15,474 nucleotides of DNA from DATAEK01 sp036258055 (GCA_036258055.1 DATAEK010000294.1:1-15474), one strand, 5' to 3'. Positions 1-7,384 are shown, counted from the stretch's first letter. The notes: generated from the sequence alone by a model not told the origin. Made by a program: numbers and translations.

Positions 1-426
1 CACGATTGTGAACGCCCCGAACGGTGTCGGCCAGTCTGGCCGTCCGACTGCCACCGGATACGCCGAGTACTCGCCCTGTTGGTCGGCATGGAACAGCATG
101 CGTTGCGGGATGTTGATGACGAGCTCATTCGACATCACGGCTGGCGGCACGATGTGCCGTGCATCGATACGAAGAATCTGACCAGGCGTGAGTTTCGCGG
201 TCACTCGGAGATCGTTATCAGCAGCAATCGTTGCCGCATCGACACCGAACCGAGCGCCGAGGCTGCGCAGCGTGTCTCCCGCTCGCACCTCATGATTGGA
301 AACCCTACCGACGATGGTCGTCGAAAACTGGGCGGCCGGCGTCTGCGACTGGACCGCAACGACCGCAATCGAAATCGCCGCAACGGCGCCCCAGCCTAGA
401 GATAGATAACCGACGGACTTACGCAC
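1..426 (-). CDS. L,D-transpeptidase with LysM domain, 3' end cut by window edge
   Basis: Reading leftward from a GTG at 426-424 gives 142 open codons that run off the window. Residues 1-32 form a signal peptide or anchor (VRKSVGYL, then a hydrophobic run, then QSQTPAAQ). Residues 45-90 are a LysM peptidoglycan-binding repeat (HEVRAGDTLRSLGARFGV...LTPGQILRI). From about residue 100 the YkuD fold begins (ELVINIPQRMLFH...YPVAVGRPDWPTPFGAF). The family forms 3-3 peptidoglycan crosslinks or anchors proteins to the wall in the periplasm. The catalytic HXXXX..SHGC motif would lie outside the window, so activity cannot be judged. An AGGAG lies about 12 bases before the GTG, a rather long spacing; the frame stays open upstream, so the start is probable, not certain. 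Confidence 0.88.
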   Translation of the reverse strand, partial: MRKSVGYLSLGWGAVAAISIAVVAVQSQTPAAQFSTTIVGRVSNHEVRAGDTLRSLGARFGVDAATIAADNDLRVTAKLTPGQILRIDARHIVPPAVMSNELVINIPQRMLFHADQQGEYSAYPVAVGRPDWPTPFGAFTIV

Positions 427-798
427 AAACGACCGCCTCTCCTCAGGCGACAGACCGCAACGAGTCTGCCTGTCGCCAAACGCGTGCCACTGCCGTGATG
501 GAAACGAATGCCCGAGCGAATCAGATTGAGAGGTCTGAAGCGACCAAACACTGCGGCTGCATCGGCGGTCGTCACAACGACGCGGACACGATCCCGTGCA
601 GGGACGCACGCTGATTTTTCCGCACTATTGGTGAACAGTCCCCGGCCCGACTGCCGTCTGCGGCCGTTTCGCTGACCCCGAACCGGGTGAAAACGAGGTC
701 TGCTCCGGCATGTGAGTTGCGCTGCTCGGCAGCGTGCTGTTCGTGTTCGCGCTCGTGTGGTTCGAGCGGCGTCTGCGAGCCGTCTCGTGATCCCCGAC
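427..798. other. Intergenic stretch between divergent genes, no convincing gene
   Basis: I find no reading frame here with protein-like composition, except a 25-codon stretch at 716-790 that reads as a membrane segment (ALLGSVLFVFALVWFERRL) and ends in TGA. It has no start codon, because a TGA directly precedes it. It may be the C-terminal remnant of a lost permease upstream of the ABC ATPase, or chance. The stretch must hold the promoters of the divergent transpeptidase and ABC genes, but I cannot place a clear -35/-10. Confidence 0.4.
446..477. repeat. Inverted repeat in transpeptidase leader
   Basis: GGCGACAG at 446-453 is the exact reverse complement of CTGTCGCC at 470-477. An alternative inner pair, CAGAC at 451-455 with GTCTG at 464-468, lies inside it. 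The element sits 20 bases upstream of the GTG start of the transpeptidase and could be an mRNA hairpin or an operator. No known regulator motif is recognised. Confidence 0.35.
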
Positions 799-1700
799 AT
801 GGCGCCCCGCTCGTCGTCTGTCGTAGATGAGCGTCCAGTCACCTCCACACGCGATAAGGAGGCCGCGGCCGTTGCTGACACGACGGTATCAACGGTCGTC
901 GAGTTCAAGAATGTCTCGCTGGCCTTCGACGAACAGGTCGTCCTTCGCGACCTTGGCTTCAGCGTGCCTGCCGGAGCCATGCGAATCCTTCTCGGCGCGA
1001 GCGGTACCGGCAAGTCGGTGATCCTCAAGTTGATTCTCGGATTGCTGCAGCCGGACTCCGGGACGATCCTGGTCAATGGGCAGCGCATCGACACCATGCC
1101 CGAACGGGATCTTCTGCGGATGCGGGCGGACGTCGGCATGATGTTCCAGGAGAACGCACTGTTCGATTCGCTCACGGTCGGGGAGAACGTCGATTACCGC
1201 TTGTACGAGGAATCCGACGTGCCGCTGGAGGAAGTGGACAAGCGCGTCGAGGAGGTCCTGACGTTCGTCGGGCTCGAGGAGTTCATCGACCGGATGCCCG
1301 CGACCTTGTCCGGGTGGCCAGCGGCGCCGCGTCGCGATTGCCCGGGCGATCGCGTCGAATCCCAGCCTTCTGCTGTTCGACGACCCGACCACCGGGCTCG
1401 ATCCGATCATCGCCAGCACCGTGGATGACGAGATCATCAAGTTGAGGGGACCTGCAGCATGCCACGTCGATCGTCGTGACCCATCAGATTCGCGACGCGT
1501 TCTACATCGCGACGCACGGGGCCGTGCGCCAGGACGGACGAATCCAGATTGTGAGTCTCGACGACGTGAGGGCTGCGCATGCCGAGTTCATGGTGCTTCA
1601 GGAGGGCCGGATTCAATTCCACGGGAATGCGCAGGAACTGCTCGCATCTCAAGAGCCATTCCTGCAGGAGTTCCCGTATCGGACGCTGCCGCCGTGGTGA
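799..1700 (+). pseudogene. MlaF-like ABC transporter ATP-binding protein with two +1 frameshifts
   Basis: Three frames joined give one ABC ATPase of about 299 residues. Frame 1 holds the A-loop region (FKNVSLAFDEQVVLRDL), Walker A (GASGTGKS) and the Q-loop (MMFQENALFDSLTVGENV), then LSG. One extra base at 1312-1315 shifts into the frame with GQRRRVAIARAIASNP, Walker B LLLFDDPTTGLDP and TVDDEIIKL. An extra G in the run at 1446-1449 shifts into DLQHATSIVVTHQIRDAF (H-loop) and the end QEFPYRTLPPW. The FMVLQEGRIQFHG tail and overall pattern match ATPases of Mla/Mce-type lipid transporters. The usual catalytic Glu after Walker B is Asp. The first break falls inside the LSGGQ signature, so as written the product is dead. 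Both lesions are single-base and could be sequencing errors. ATG 799 is the likeliest start (GTG 787 also possible). No permease or MCE gene is adjacent in the window. Confidence 0.85.
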
Positions 1701-1747
1701 AGGGCGGCCGATCTGTTCATGATCCTTGGAGTCTCGTTTTCTCACAC

Positions 1748-2209
1748 CTAAGCCATGGCTGGCACCTGCAACGGCTCACCGATCTCGACGCGGCTCTCCA
1801 GACTGACGGATCCTTTCAAGGAACTGGAAATCAGGCACGCCCGCTCCGCCTTCTCGAGCGCCTGTTGCGCGCGACCTGCGTCTTGTCCGTCGGGGACCGT
1901 CAAACGGGCACGAAGATCGAAGTGAGTGAATTGAAGTACACGCTCGATCCGATCGAGGGTCCCGATCACTTCGCAGTCGAGCGATGTCCACGACACCTTC
2001 GACGCGCGAGCCACGGCGCGGAACGTCAGGATGAAACAATCCGCCACGGCTCCAACGAGCAGCGTTTCGGGTGACCATCGATCTCCTGGGCCGTCGAACT
2101 GGGCCGGTGATGCGGAGCGCAGCCGCGGCAGCCGCTCACCGGTCAGTTCGACGTCGCCGTCGACCCGCCCCGAGCCGCTGATAACGTACTTGTGTGGAAA
2201 CGCGTCCAT
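1748..2209 (-). CDS. OsmC/Ohr family protein
   Basis: This 153-residue product has the OsmC layout: an N-terminal beta part (HKYVISGSGRVDGDVELTGERLPRLRSASP), the PAQFDGPGDRWSPETLLVGAVADCFILTF core, and the second cysteine helix (AERACLISSSLKG). Cysteines 58 and 125 fit the peroxidatic and resolving pair of this family, which reduces organic hydroperoxides in the cytoplasm. The start ATG at 2209 has AGGAGAA (2216-2222) just upstream; an in-frame extension to 2314 has no such site and reads as non-family sequence. It lies 101 bases downstream of the universal stress protein gene on the same strand, consistent with a small stress pair. It converges with the broken ABC gene. OsmC versus an OsmC-like subgroup cannot be settled from sequence alone. 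Confidence 0.9.
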   Translation of the reverse strand: MDAFPHKYVISGSGRVDGDVELTGERLPRLRSASPAQFDGPGDRWSPETLLVGAVADCFILTFRAVARASKVSWTSLDCEVIGTLDRIERVLQFTHFDLRARLTVPDGQDAGRAQQALEKAERACLISSSLKGSVSLESRVEIGEPLQVPAMA

Positions 2210-2310
2210 CGTGATTCTCCTGCGACCCAGGTGTCTTTCTCGTGAAAGCCAGCTCGAAAGGTGGTCGGCGCTGACGCGAAAGCCTGCATGTCTGTCAGCG
2301 GTGACATCCG

Positions 2311-2781
2311 TCAAGCAGCGTCGAGCAGCCCACTTGCACCTGCGACGTTGCGGACGATCAGCACGGGACAGGGCGCTTCGCGAAGCACTCGATCGGCGAC
2401 GCTACCAAGAAACGCGCGCCGCACCGGCCCGCGTCCATGGGTTCCGACGACGATCAGATCGATGCTTTGCTCGTGCGCGTAGCGAACCATCTCGGATGCT
2501 GGCACGCCGACAAGCACCTCAGTTCGCACAATGGGTAGCGCAGGCTTGATACTGGCAACCAGTCGTTTGAGCTGCGCCAAGGCATCTCGCTGTGTGTCTT
2601 CGATCAATCGTGGAAAGTCGATGCCATAAGCCTCTGCCGACCAGGGCTGCGTCATCGGATCGACGATGACGTGGAGAACGCACAACGACGATTCGTGTTC
2701 TCGCGCCAACTGTGCGGCTACCGCCACTGCCTGCGTGGACACGTCACCAAGATCAGTCGCGACGAGAATTTTCTTGAACAT
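2311..2781 (-). CDS. Universal stress protein, UspA family, ATP-binding type
   Basis: This single-domain, 156-residue USP starts with the classic beta strand MFKKILVATDLG and ends with PCPVLIVR. Residues 109-130 (LIVVGTHGRGPVRRAFLGSVAD) carry the G-2X-G-9X-G-S nucleotide-binding signature at Gly113, Gly116, Gly126 and Ser127, so it should be an ATP-binding USP. These cytoplasmic proteins are induced by stress and growth arrest, though the exact role here is unknown. ATG 2781 is preferred because GTGAGGA lies just upstream and it gives the normal N-terminus; an in-frame ATG at 2805 adds eight poorly conserved residues. A short hairpin sits in the leader at 2801-2817. The OsmC gene follows on the same strand. 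Confidence 0.93.
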   Translation of the reverse strand: MFKKILVATDLGDVSTQAVAVAAQLAREHESSLCVLHVIVDPMTQPWSAEAYGIDFPRLIEDTQRDALAQLKRLVASIKPALPIVRTEVLVGVPASEMVRYAHEQSIDLIVVGTHGRGPVRRAFLGSVADRVLREAPCPVLIVRNVAGASGLLDAA

Positions 2782-2800
2782 TGCGTCCTCACGGTCTGAG

Positions 2801-2817
2801 GCCATTTGAAAAATGGC
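2801..2817 (-). promoter_or_regulatory. Hairpin/dyad upstream of universal stress protein gene
   Basis: GCCATTT (2801-2807) and AAATGGC (2811-2817) are perfect inverted repeats with a 3-base loop. They lie 20-36 bases before the preferred USP start ATG 2781 and overlap the alternative ATG at 2805. This could be a small mRNA stem-loop in the leader or an operator half-site pair. No regulator is identified. Confidence 0.35.
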
Positions 2818-3484
2818 TATGCGGCGGAACGTCTACGCTGCTCCTTGCCGAGAGGGTGGCGCTTGCCTCGCACGCTGGCCCGTAGATTTTGCCGCGATGT
2901 AGCCGCCCGATTCTCGGCAGCTTGCTGACGCTCACTTGTGGAGAGAGCAACCAGAATGCCAGATCATTCGTGCTTTACTGCTGGCGATGCGGAGCCTTTT
3001 CGAGGTGAATTTTCCCTTGCGCGTGAACAATTCCCCGTCTCCACAACGTCTGTGGCTGTTCGCGCGGCCGTTCACGCCAAGGCGCATCCCAGCAAGCTCG
3101 AAAAACTCCGCCTGAACGCGCGTTCACAGTGGGGTTATTCGTAGTGTGCCCCCAGAAGGGATTCGCGAGCTGAGCCCGGAGTAGGAACCTGGCTGGCTCC
3201 TCCTAAACCGCCGTCCTTGGTGCAGAAAGTCATTGCCTTCGCGGAAACGACAGCTTTCATCGTCTCCATGGTGTTCTGGCAAGGATCGTGGATTCCCAAA
3301 GAGGTCCCTACCCATCTCAAGGCAACCGGAGTACCAGATGCGCGTCACAGATGGTGCGAGTTTCGCGAGATCCCGTTGGCGGTCTCTCACCGACCAGGGA
3401 ATTTTTGCCGCACGCGCGAAAATTCTCGCGGTCTTGGACCGCTTGGGGAAGAAAGCCGCAGAAACTGAGGTGCTGGAGGTGCCG
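2818..3484. other. Gene-poor stretch of about 670 bases between divergent genes
   Basis: I recognise no protein in any frame here. The frame of the histidine kinase is open back to 3233, and an ATG at 3338 with a weak GGAG upstream could extend that protein by 49 residues (MRVTDGASFARSRWR...). The rest holds clustered CGTTCAC/GTGAAC motifs: GCGTGAAC at 3021-3028, GTTCACGC at 3070-3077, and the palindrome at 3113-3126. It is a plausible regulatory region for the divergent USP and kinase genes. Confidence 0.4.
3113..3126. promoter_or_regulatory. Perfect 14-bp palindrome resembling a GAAC-N4-GTTC LexA box
   Basis: TGAACGCGCGTTCA is a perfect palindrome. Its GAAC-GCGC-GTTC core fits the SOS-box pattern GAACRNRYGTTC known for LexA of Gram-positive bacteria and some other phyla. 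A further CGTTCAC at 3069-3075 lies 52 bases upstream of the CGTTCAC at 3121-3127, and GTGAAC at 3023-3028 is the inverted form. No SOS gene follows on either strand, so LexA identity is only a possibility; any dimeric repressor could use it. Confidence 0.35.
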
Positions 3485-4924
3485 ATGTCGCCGCGCCGTG
3501 ATCCGCGTCTGGCACGGACGCTGGCGCCGGTCCTCGTCGCGCTCGCGTTCTGGGTCCACATGTTCGTGCCGGCTGGCGTCGCTGTGCCTGCGTTGTACGT
3601 TGCGCCCATCCTGCTCTTTATCCGGACGGGTCGCTTTTGGGAGCCGCTCTTGGTTGCAGTAGTCGCCAGCGCGGCTACGATTGCCGGGACTTACCTGCCG
3701 CACAGGGGCGGCAGTGTCGAAATCGACAGAATCAACCTGCCGTTGGAACTCGCGATCATCTGGCTGAGCGCCGGGCCCGTTGCCTACCACCGCGTGACGA
3801 GCGACCGCTGGAGCGACCAGGTCGCGCGCAAGCAATCCGTGCTCGAACAAACCATTGTTCGGTTGGAGGAGCTCCGGTATGCGCTGGACCAGGCCGCGAT
3901 CGTTGCGGCGACCGACGAGCGCGGAATCATCACCTACGTCAACGACAAGTTTTGCGAGATCTCGAAGTACTCTCGCGACGAACTACTCGGCCAGGACCAT
4001 CGGATCATCAATTCTGCCTGCCACTCGAAGGAATTCATGCGGGACCTGTGGCGGACCATCGCGCAAGGCCGTGTTTGGCGAGGAGAGATCCGCAACCAGG
4101 CGAAAGGCGGGGCATTCTATTGGGTCGACACCACGATCGTGCCGTTTCTGGATGAGCGCGGGAAGCCGCGACAATATCTGGCCATCAGGAGCGACATCAC
4201 GCAAAGGAAAGCGGCCGAAGCGAAGCTGGCCGAACAGGCAGCACTCACACAACTTGGTCAGCTTGCGGCGATCGTCGCGCATGAAGTACGCAACCCGCTC
4301 GCCGGTCTCCGGGGGACGCTCGAAGTTCTTCAACCGCGCGTCGGCGCCTCGTCGAGGGAGCGCGATGTCATTCGGATCATGATCGAGCGCATCGACACGC
4401 TCAACGCGAAGGTCAACGACATCCTGCGCTACGCCCGCCCGCAGACCCCGAGGCTGCAGTCGCTGGAAGTAACCTCAATCATTGACGACGTCGTCGCAGG
4501 CGTGTGGGCGTCGGCCGGCCCTGGTCGGCCCGAGGTCGGGTTCACAAGCGACTCGGCTTTGATTCGCGCAGATCCAGAGATGCTCCGGGCCGCCTTGCTC
4601 AACCTCCTGCTCAACGCGTGTCAGGCGGGCTCGACACGAGTAGACATTCGGACGTCCTCGGATGCCGACGTGTGCCGAATCGAGATCCTGGACAACGGCA
4701 GCGGCATACCGGAGCACGTCCTCGCCCACGTGTTCGAGGCGTTCTATACGACGAAGAAGGCCGGCACCGGACTCGGATTACCTATCGTGAAGCGTCTCAT
4801 GGAGCTTCAGGACGGCGCGGTCACGGTGAAACCGCGTGACGGCGGAGGGACTGTGGCGGAAATTACGCTCCTCCTGGCGCACCCGGCTGTCGCGGGCGCC
4901 AGCGAGGCCGCCCCAGTTGCGTGA
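3485..4924 (+). CDS. Membrane-bound PAS-domain sensor histidine kinase
   Basis: The 479-residue protein has about three hydrophobic segments in residues 12-100, then a short coiled linker. A PAS domain spans roughly 133-245 (AAIVAATDERGIITYVNDKFCEISKYSRDELLGQ...AIRSDITQRK). The HisKA box is at 262-280 with phospho-acceptor His266 (AHEVRNPLAGLRGTLEVL). The HATPase_c domain has its N box (LLNLLLNACQA, Asn377), G1 box DNGSGIP at 403-409, F box FEAFYTTK and G2 box GTGLGLPI at 427-434, so it looks active. It should autophosphorylate on ATP and pass phosphate to a response regulator, but none is encoded here (an orphan kinase in this window). ATG 3485 has GGAGGTGCCG directly upstream; ATG 3338 is an alternative. 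A terminator-like hairpin follows at 4933-4955. Confidence 0.9.
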   Translation: MSPRRDPRLARTLAPVLVALAFWVHMFVPAGVAVPALYVAPILLFIRTGRFWEPLLVAVVASAATIAGTYLPHRGGSVEIDRINLPLELAIIWLSAGPVAYHRVTSDRWSDQVARKQSVLEQTIVRLEELRYALDQAAIVAATDERGIITYVNDKFCEISKYSRDELLGQDHRIINSACHSKEFMRDLWRTIAQGRVWRGEIRNQAKGGAFYWVDTTIVPFLDERGKPRQYLAIRSDITQRKAAEAKLAEQAALTQLGQLAAIVAHEVRNPLAGLRGTLEVLQPRVGASSRERDVIRIMIERIDTLNAKVNDILRYARPQTPRLQSLEVTSIIDDVVAGVWASAGPGRPEVGFTSDSALIRADPEMLRAALLNLLLNACQAGSTRVDIRTSSDADVCRIEILDNGSGIPEHVLAHVFEAFYTTKKAGTGLGLPIVKRLMELQDGAVTVKPRDGGGTVAEITLLLAHPAVAGASEAAPVA

Positions 4925-5313
4925 GCAAACGGCGCTCGCCAGGCTAGGCGAAGCGAGTCAATCACGATGATACCGTCAACCGCCGAGTCGATGATCGACC
5001 GCAGCCGCGCATTCGCGTCGCCAAGGTCCTGCGCGCTGCGGCTGATCTTGGTTTCGAGTGCCTCGTTTGTGCTTCGAAGCGCGGCTGACCCACGAAACCG
5101 GCCGAACATATCCCGGGCGGCAACAAACAAGACAAAGGTGAGCAGTCCGGCGGCAACACTAATCTGCGCCACCGCTATCCATTCGAGCTGGCGGACGGCA
5201 GACGCGACGAGTGCAAGGGCCAAGACGATGGAGGCCCCGAGAAAAATGGAGCCGCGCAGGGGGACCTCTACTTGTGGGACAAGGATGTACTTTAGCGTGA
5301 AACGAAGAGGCAC
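4807..5313 (-). pseudogene. Sensor kinase 5' remnant: two membrane helices plus the start of a PAS domain
   Basis: The GTG-started frame (168 codons) reads as a normal sensor protein only for about 120 residues. It has a hydrophobic helix at about 22-40 (IFLGASIVLALALVASAV) and another at 46-66. These are followed by a charged coiled linker (LRSTNEALETKISRSAQDLGDANARL) and the typical first PAS strand SIIDSAVDGIIVIDS, where the family pattern ends near 4954. After that the frame reads antisense into the tail of the intact kinase and stops at 4807. No kinase domain remains. It is best seen as a gene cut by rearrangement, now convergent with an intact relative. A short translated membrane stub could still be made; the SD before GTG is weak. 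Confidence 0.7.
4933..4955. terminator. Hairpin between convergent kinase genes
   Basis: CGCTCGCC (4933-4940) pairs with GGCGAAGCG (4947-4955) as eight base pairs with one bulged A and a 6-base loop. It begins nine bases after the histidine kinase stop. It lacks a T-run, so termination would be weak or Rho-assisted. The homology of the opposing truncated kinase stops at this hairpin. Confidence 0.4.
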
Positions 5314-5433
5314 GCCAACCCCGAGTTACGCGATCAGGAACGGGCCGCGAAACTTCCGGCTAGGGTGTTCTCTGCTCAATCCTGAGTCGTTGGCGAGAAC
5401 GCGGAGGTTACCACACTGAAACTCGCTCGTCCG

Positions 5434-5709
5434 TCATCCGCCGCTGGACATGCGCGCCTGCCATACCACGTCAACACGGACGCCGTATCGCGCGTTAGGA
5501 CTACAGGTCAGCGTGCCCTCGCCCACCAAGGTCGCGAACACGCGTTCACAGACATCCGGCCGCATCCCGAATAAACGCTGCGCTTGCCCGCATGTCAGAC
5601 GAAGACCCGGCATTTCCCTGAATTCCGCGCGAATGCGGTGCAGTAACTGTGCGCGGGAGGCACTATGCCGGCGGTTGGGGATCGTGGGTGGGTTCGTAGT
5701 TGAGTCCAT
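5434..5709 (-). CDS. Small winged-helix-like protein of unknown function
   Basis: This 91-residue protein starts at ATG 5709, with AAGGATCGAGGA immediately upstream acting as a ribosome site. The first 22 residues are polar and look disordered. Residues 24-75 (LLHRIRAEFREMPGLRLTCGQAQRLFGMRPDVCERVFATLVGEGTLTCSPNARYGV) follow the pattern helix, helix-turn-helix, hairpin. This is as in small winged-helix proteins whose recognition helix follows a 'LT..QA.RLFG....C..V...L...G.L' signature. I recall similar short proteins as common in Acidobacteriota, but I know no defined function. A role as a DNA-binding accessory regulator is inference. It lies upstream of the kinase remnant on the same strand with a 120-base gap. 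The frame continues upstream to 5952, but that part lacks protein-like composition. Confidence 0.7.
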   Translation of the reverse strand: MDSTTNPPTIPNRRHSASRAQLLHRIRAEFREMPGLRLTCGQAQRLFGMRPDVCERVFATLVGEGTLTCSPNARYGVRVDVVWQARMSSGG

Positions 5710-5804
5710 TCCTCGATCCTTTCGAAAGTCAGTTCGACTAGTCCGATCATTGTCGTGGCGGACGATAACGGTTGATATCCGCCTGGCTCGCTGGAGCCAG
5801 AGGT

Positions 5805-6245
5805 TTAACGGCAAGCGGGATGCCAGGCATTTCTGATGAGATGTTGCTGATTTTCGCTGGCCGAGCGCAAACCAGCCGCGGGGAACCTGAAATATTGCGC
5901 GACTAGTGCTGGAAACTTCCCATCGCTGTCCGTCTGGCAAGTCCGCATCCAACAGGCGGAACGTATCGCCGGCTGGCGCAGCGATTGCGAGCCGTGATGA
6001 CTGGCCTCCTCCGACGGAAGTAAGGCCACGCGTCTGCGATATGCGACCCAGCTTCCGTTTGCGTGACCGCTGAACCCAACACGTGTGCTGAACGTTCCCT
6101 CGAGTCGGTCACCGATCAGCCGGCCTCGAAACGTGGTCACGGCTTCGCACTGGCAGTCGGGATCCCAATACGGCTCGAGACGGCCGTCCACAGTACCGTC
6201 GAATGCGTGCACGAACTGGATTGTCAGGACTTGCGTAAGGATCAA
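5805..6245 (-). pseudogene. N-terminally missing beta-rich protein remnant, overlapping the stop of the DHOD-like gene
   Basis: From a TTG at 6245 the first 72 codons look like a genuine beta-sheet domain: VLTIQFVHAFDGTVDGRLEPYWDPDCQCEAVTTFRGRLIGDRLEGTFSTR...GSWVAYRRRV. I recognise the 'DGT..G.LEPYWDPDC.C...TTF.G...GD...GTF' style from uncharacterised secreted proteins. Beyond about 6029 the frame stays open to 5805 but loses that character. Normal members have a longer N-terminal part, which is missing because the upstream bases are the end of the dihydroorotate-dehydrogenase-like gene. The TTG overlaps its TGA (TTGA), so translation could be coupled. There is no signal peptide. I think this is a remnant left by a rearrangement, but a short coupled protein is possible. 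Confidence 0.5.
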
Positions 6246-7252
6246 TCGCTGCGTGGAAGCTGCTCGCGATTCCAGGATTGAAGCACCGAGACGTAGGCAC
6301 CGCGCTCGAATCGGGCGACGTCACCGCGTCCGGCAAGACTCGCGACGCCCTGGAATTGCTTGAGGGACTCGTACTGATGTGCCTCGGCCCACGCCTCGAA
6401 GTGCGTGCGCAGGTAATTGAGTCGTGACGGTCCGTGTCGAAGCAAAGTGGACACGAGCTGCACGACGTGCGCACCCGCCATCACCGCCTTCACGGCGTCA
6501 ATGGGTTCGTGAATCCCTCCGCTGATGGCAAGCGACATCCGAACGCGATCCCAGAGCATCGCCACCGAATGGAGGCGCAGCAGCAGATCGCTGGAATCCG
6601 AGAGCTGGAGTCGGACGGTCGATCCGCGCGTTTCGGGGTCGATGTCGGACTGATAGAAACGATTGAACAGGACGAGGCCGTCGGCGCCAATGCGCTCGAG
6701 TCGAGCGGCGACGTTAGGCAGCGAGGAGTAGAACGGGGAGAGCTTGACGGCCAGCGGAATTGCGATGGACTCCTTGACGACCGCGACGACATCGAGAACG
6801 CGCTGCTCGACGGCCTGCGCGTCCTCCGTCGGATCGGTTGCGATGTAATAGAAGTTGAGCTCCAGCGCGTCGGCGCCTGCGCGTTCGAGCGCACGCGCGT
6901 ACTGCAGCCACCCCTCCGGCGTCGTGCCGTTCAGCGATGCAATCAATGGGATCCGGACCCTCTGCTTCAAGCGCAGTAGGTGCTCGAGGTAGCGGCCGGG
7001 GGACAACGCGTACGCGCTGAGGGGAGGACTGGACTCCGAGAGATCGCCGCTGTGGCGCGGCTCGCGCAAGAGGTTGGGACGACGCGTGGCGTCTTTGAGG
7101 ATCTGCTCCTCGAAGAGCGAATGCATGACGATTGCGGCCGCTCCGGCATCCTCGAGTCTCAACACCATATCCAGCTCCGCGCTCAGCGGAGACGCGCCGC
7201 ACACGAACGGATGGGGCAGTGTGAGCCCGAGATAGCGGGTGGTGAGATTCAT
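6242..7252 (-). CDS. Dihydroorotate dehydrogenase-like FMN protein
   Basis: The 336-residue TIM-barrel protein matches the stand-alone 'dihydroorotate dehydrogenase-like' group (COG0167 type). Visible elements are TTRYLGLTLPHPFVCGASPLS, IPLIASLNGTTPEGW at 101-115, ADALELNFYY at 127-136, PLAVKLSPFYSSLPN at 166-180, GLVLFNRFY at 192-200, and the FMN-phosphate loop LAISGGIHEPIDAVKAVMAGAHVVQLVST at 241-269. Its substrate is uncertain: it lies away from other pyrimidine genes, and relatives are often annotated near oxidoreductases rather than in pyr operons. The catalytic base Cys/Ser of true PyrD is not clearly placed. ATG 7252 gives the expected N-terminus, though no strong SD precedes it. The upstream in-frame extension to 7360 is not protein-like. 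Confidence 0.85.
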   Translation of the reverse strand: MNLTTRYLGLTLPHPFVCGASPLSAELDMVLRLEDAGAAAIVMHSLFEEQILKDATRRPNLLREPRHSGDLSESSPPLSAYALSPGRYLEHLLRLKQRVRIPLIASLNGTTPEGWLQYARALERAGADALELNFYYIATDPTEDAQAVEQRVLDVVAVVKESIAIPLAVKLSPFYSSLPNVAARLERIGADGLVLFNRFYQSDIDPETRGSTVRLQLSDSSDLLLRLHSVAMLWDRVRMSLAISGGIHEPIDAVKAVMAGAHVVQLVSTLLRHGPSRLNYLRTHFEAWAEAHQYESLKQFQGVASLAGRGDVARFERGAYVSVLQSWNREQLPRSD

Positions 7253-7347
7253 GCCACGGTGTCTTGCAATGCGCGTGCTCACGCACGCGTTCGTATGACG
7301 CCGGTTCGCCAACGGGCTCGAATTCGAGTGGCGGAATGCCGTCAGCC

Positions 7348-7372
7348 GCCGACGGACCATCCCCCCGTCGGC
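7348..7372 (-). terminator. GC-rich hairpin after the diheme cytochrome gene
   Basis: GCCGACGG (7348-7355) and CCGTCGGC (7365-7372) form a perfect 8-bp stem with a 9-base loop, beginning 12 bases past the cytochrome stop codon. No T-run follows on the minus strand, so it may stop transcription only partly or protect the 3' end. Confidence 0.45.
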
Positions 7373-7384
7373 AGCAGATGCTTC

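Noticed and set aside
799..1700. Programmed ribosomal frameshifting in the ABC ATPase
   Set aside because: Two separate +1 shifts would be needed, one inside the signature motif, with no known slippery site or stimulator; mutation or sequence error is simpler.
2938..3144. A 68-codon plus-strand frame in the gene-poor stretch
   Set aside because: It has no family resemblance, no good ribosome site, and it runs through the repeated GTGAAC/GTTCAC sites, which suits regulatory DNA better.
3135..3609. Minus-strand frames of 61-161 codons opposite the start of the histidine kinase
   Set aside because: They have no recognisable domain or ribosome site, and largely mirror the kinase coding strand in GC-rich DNA.
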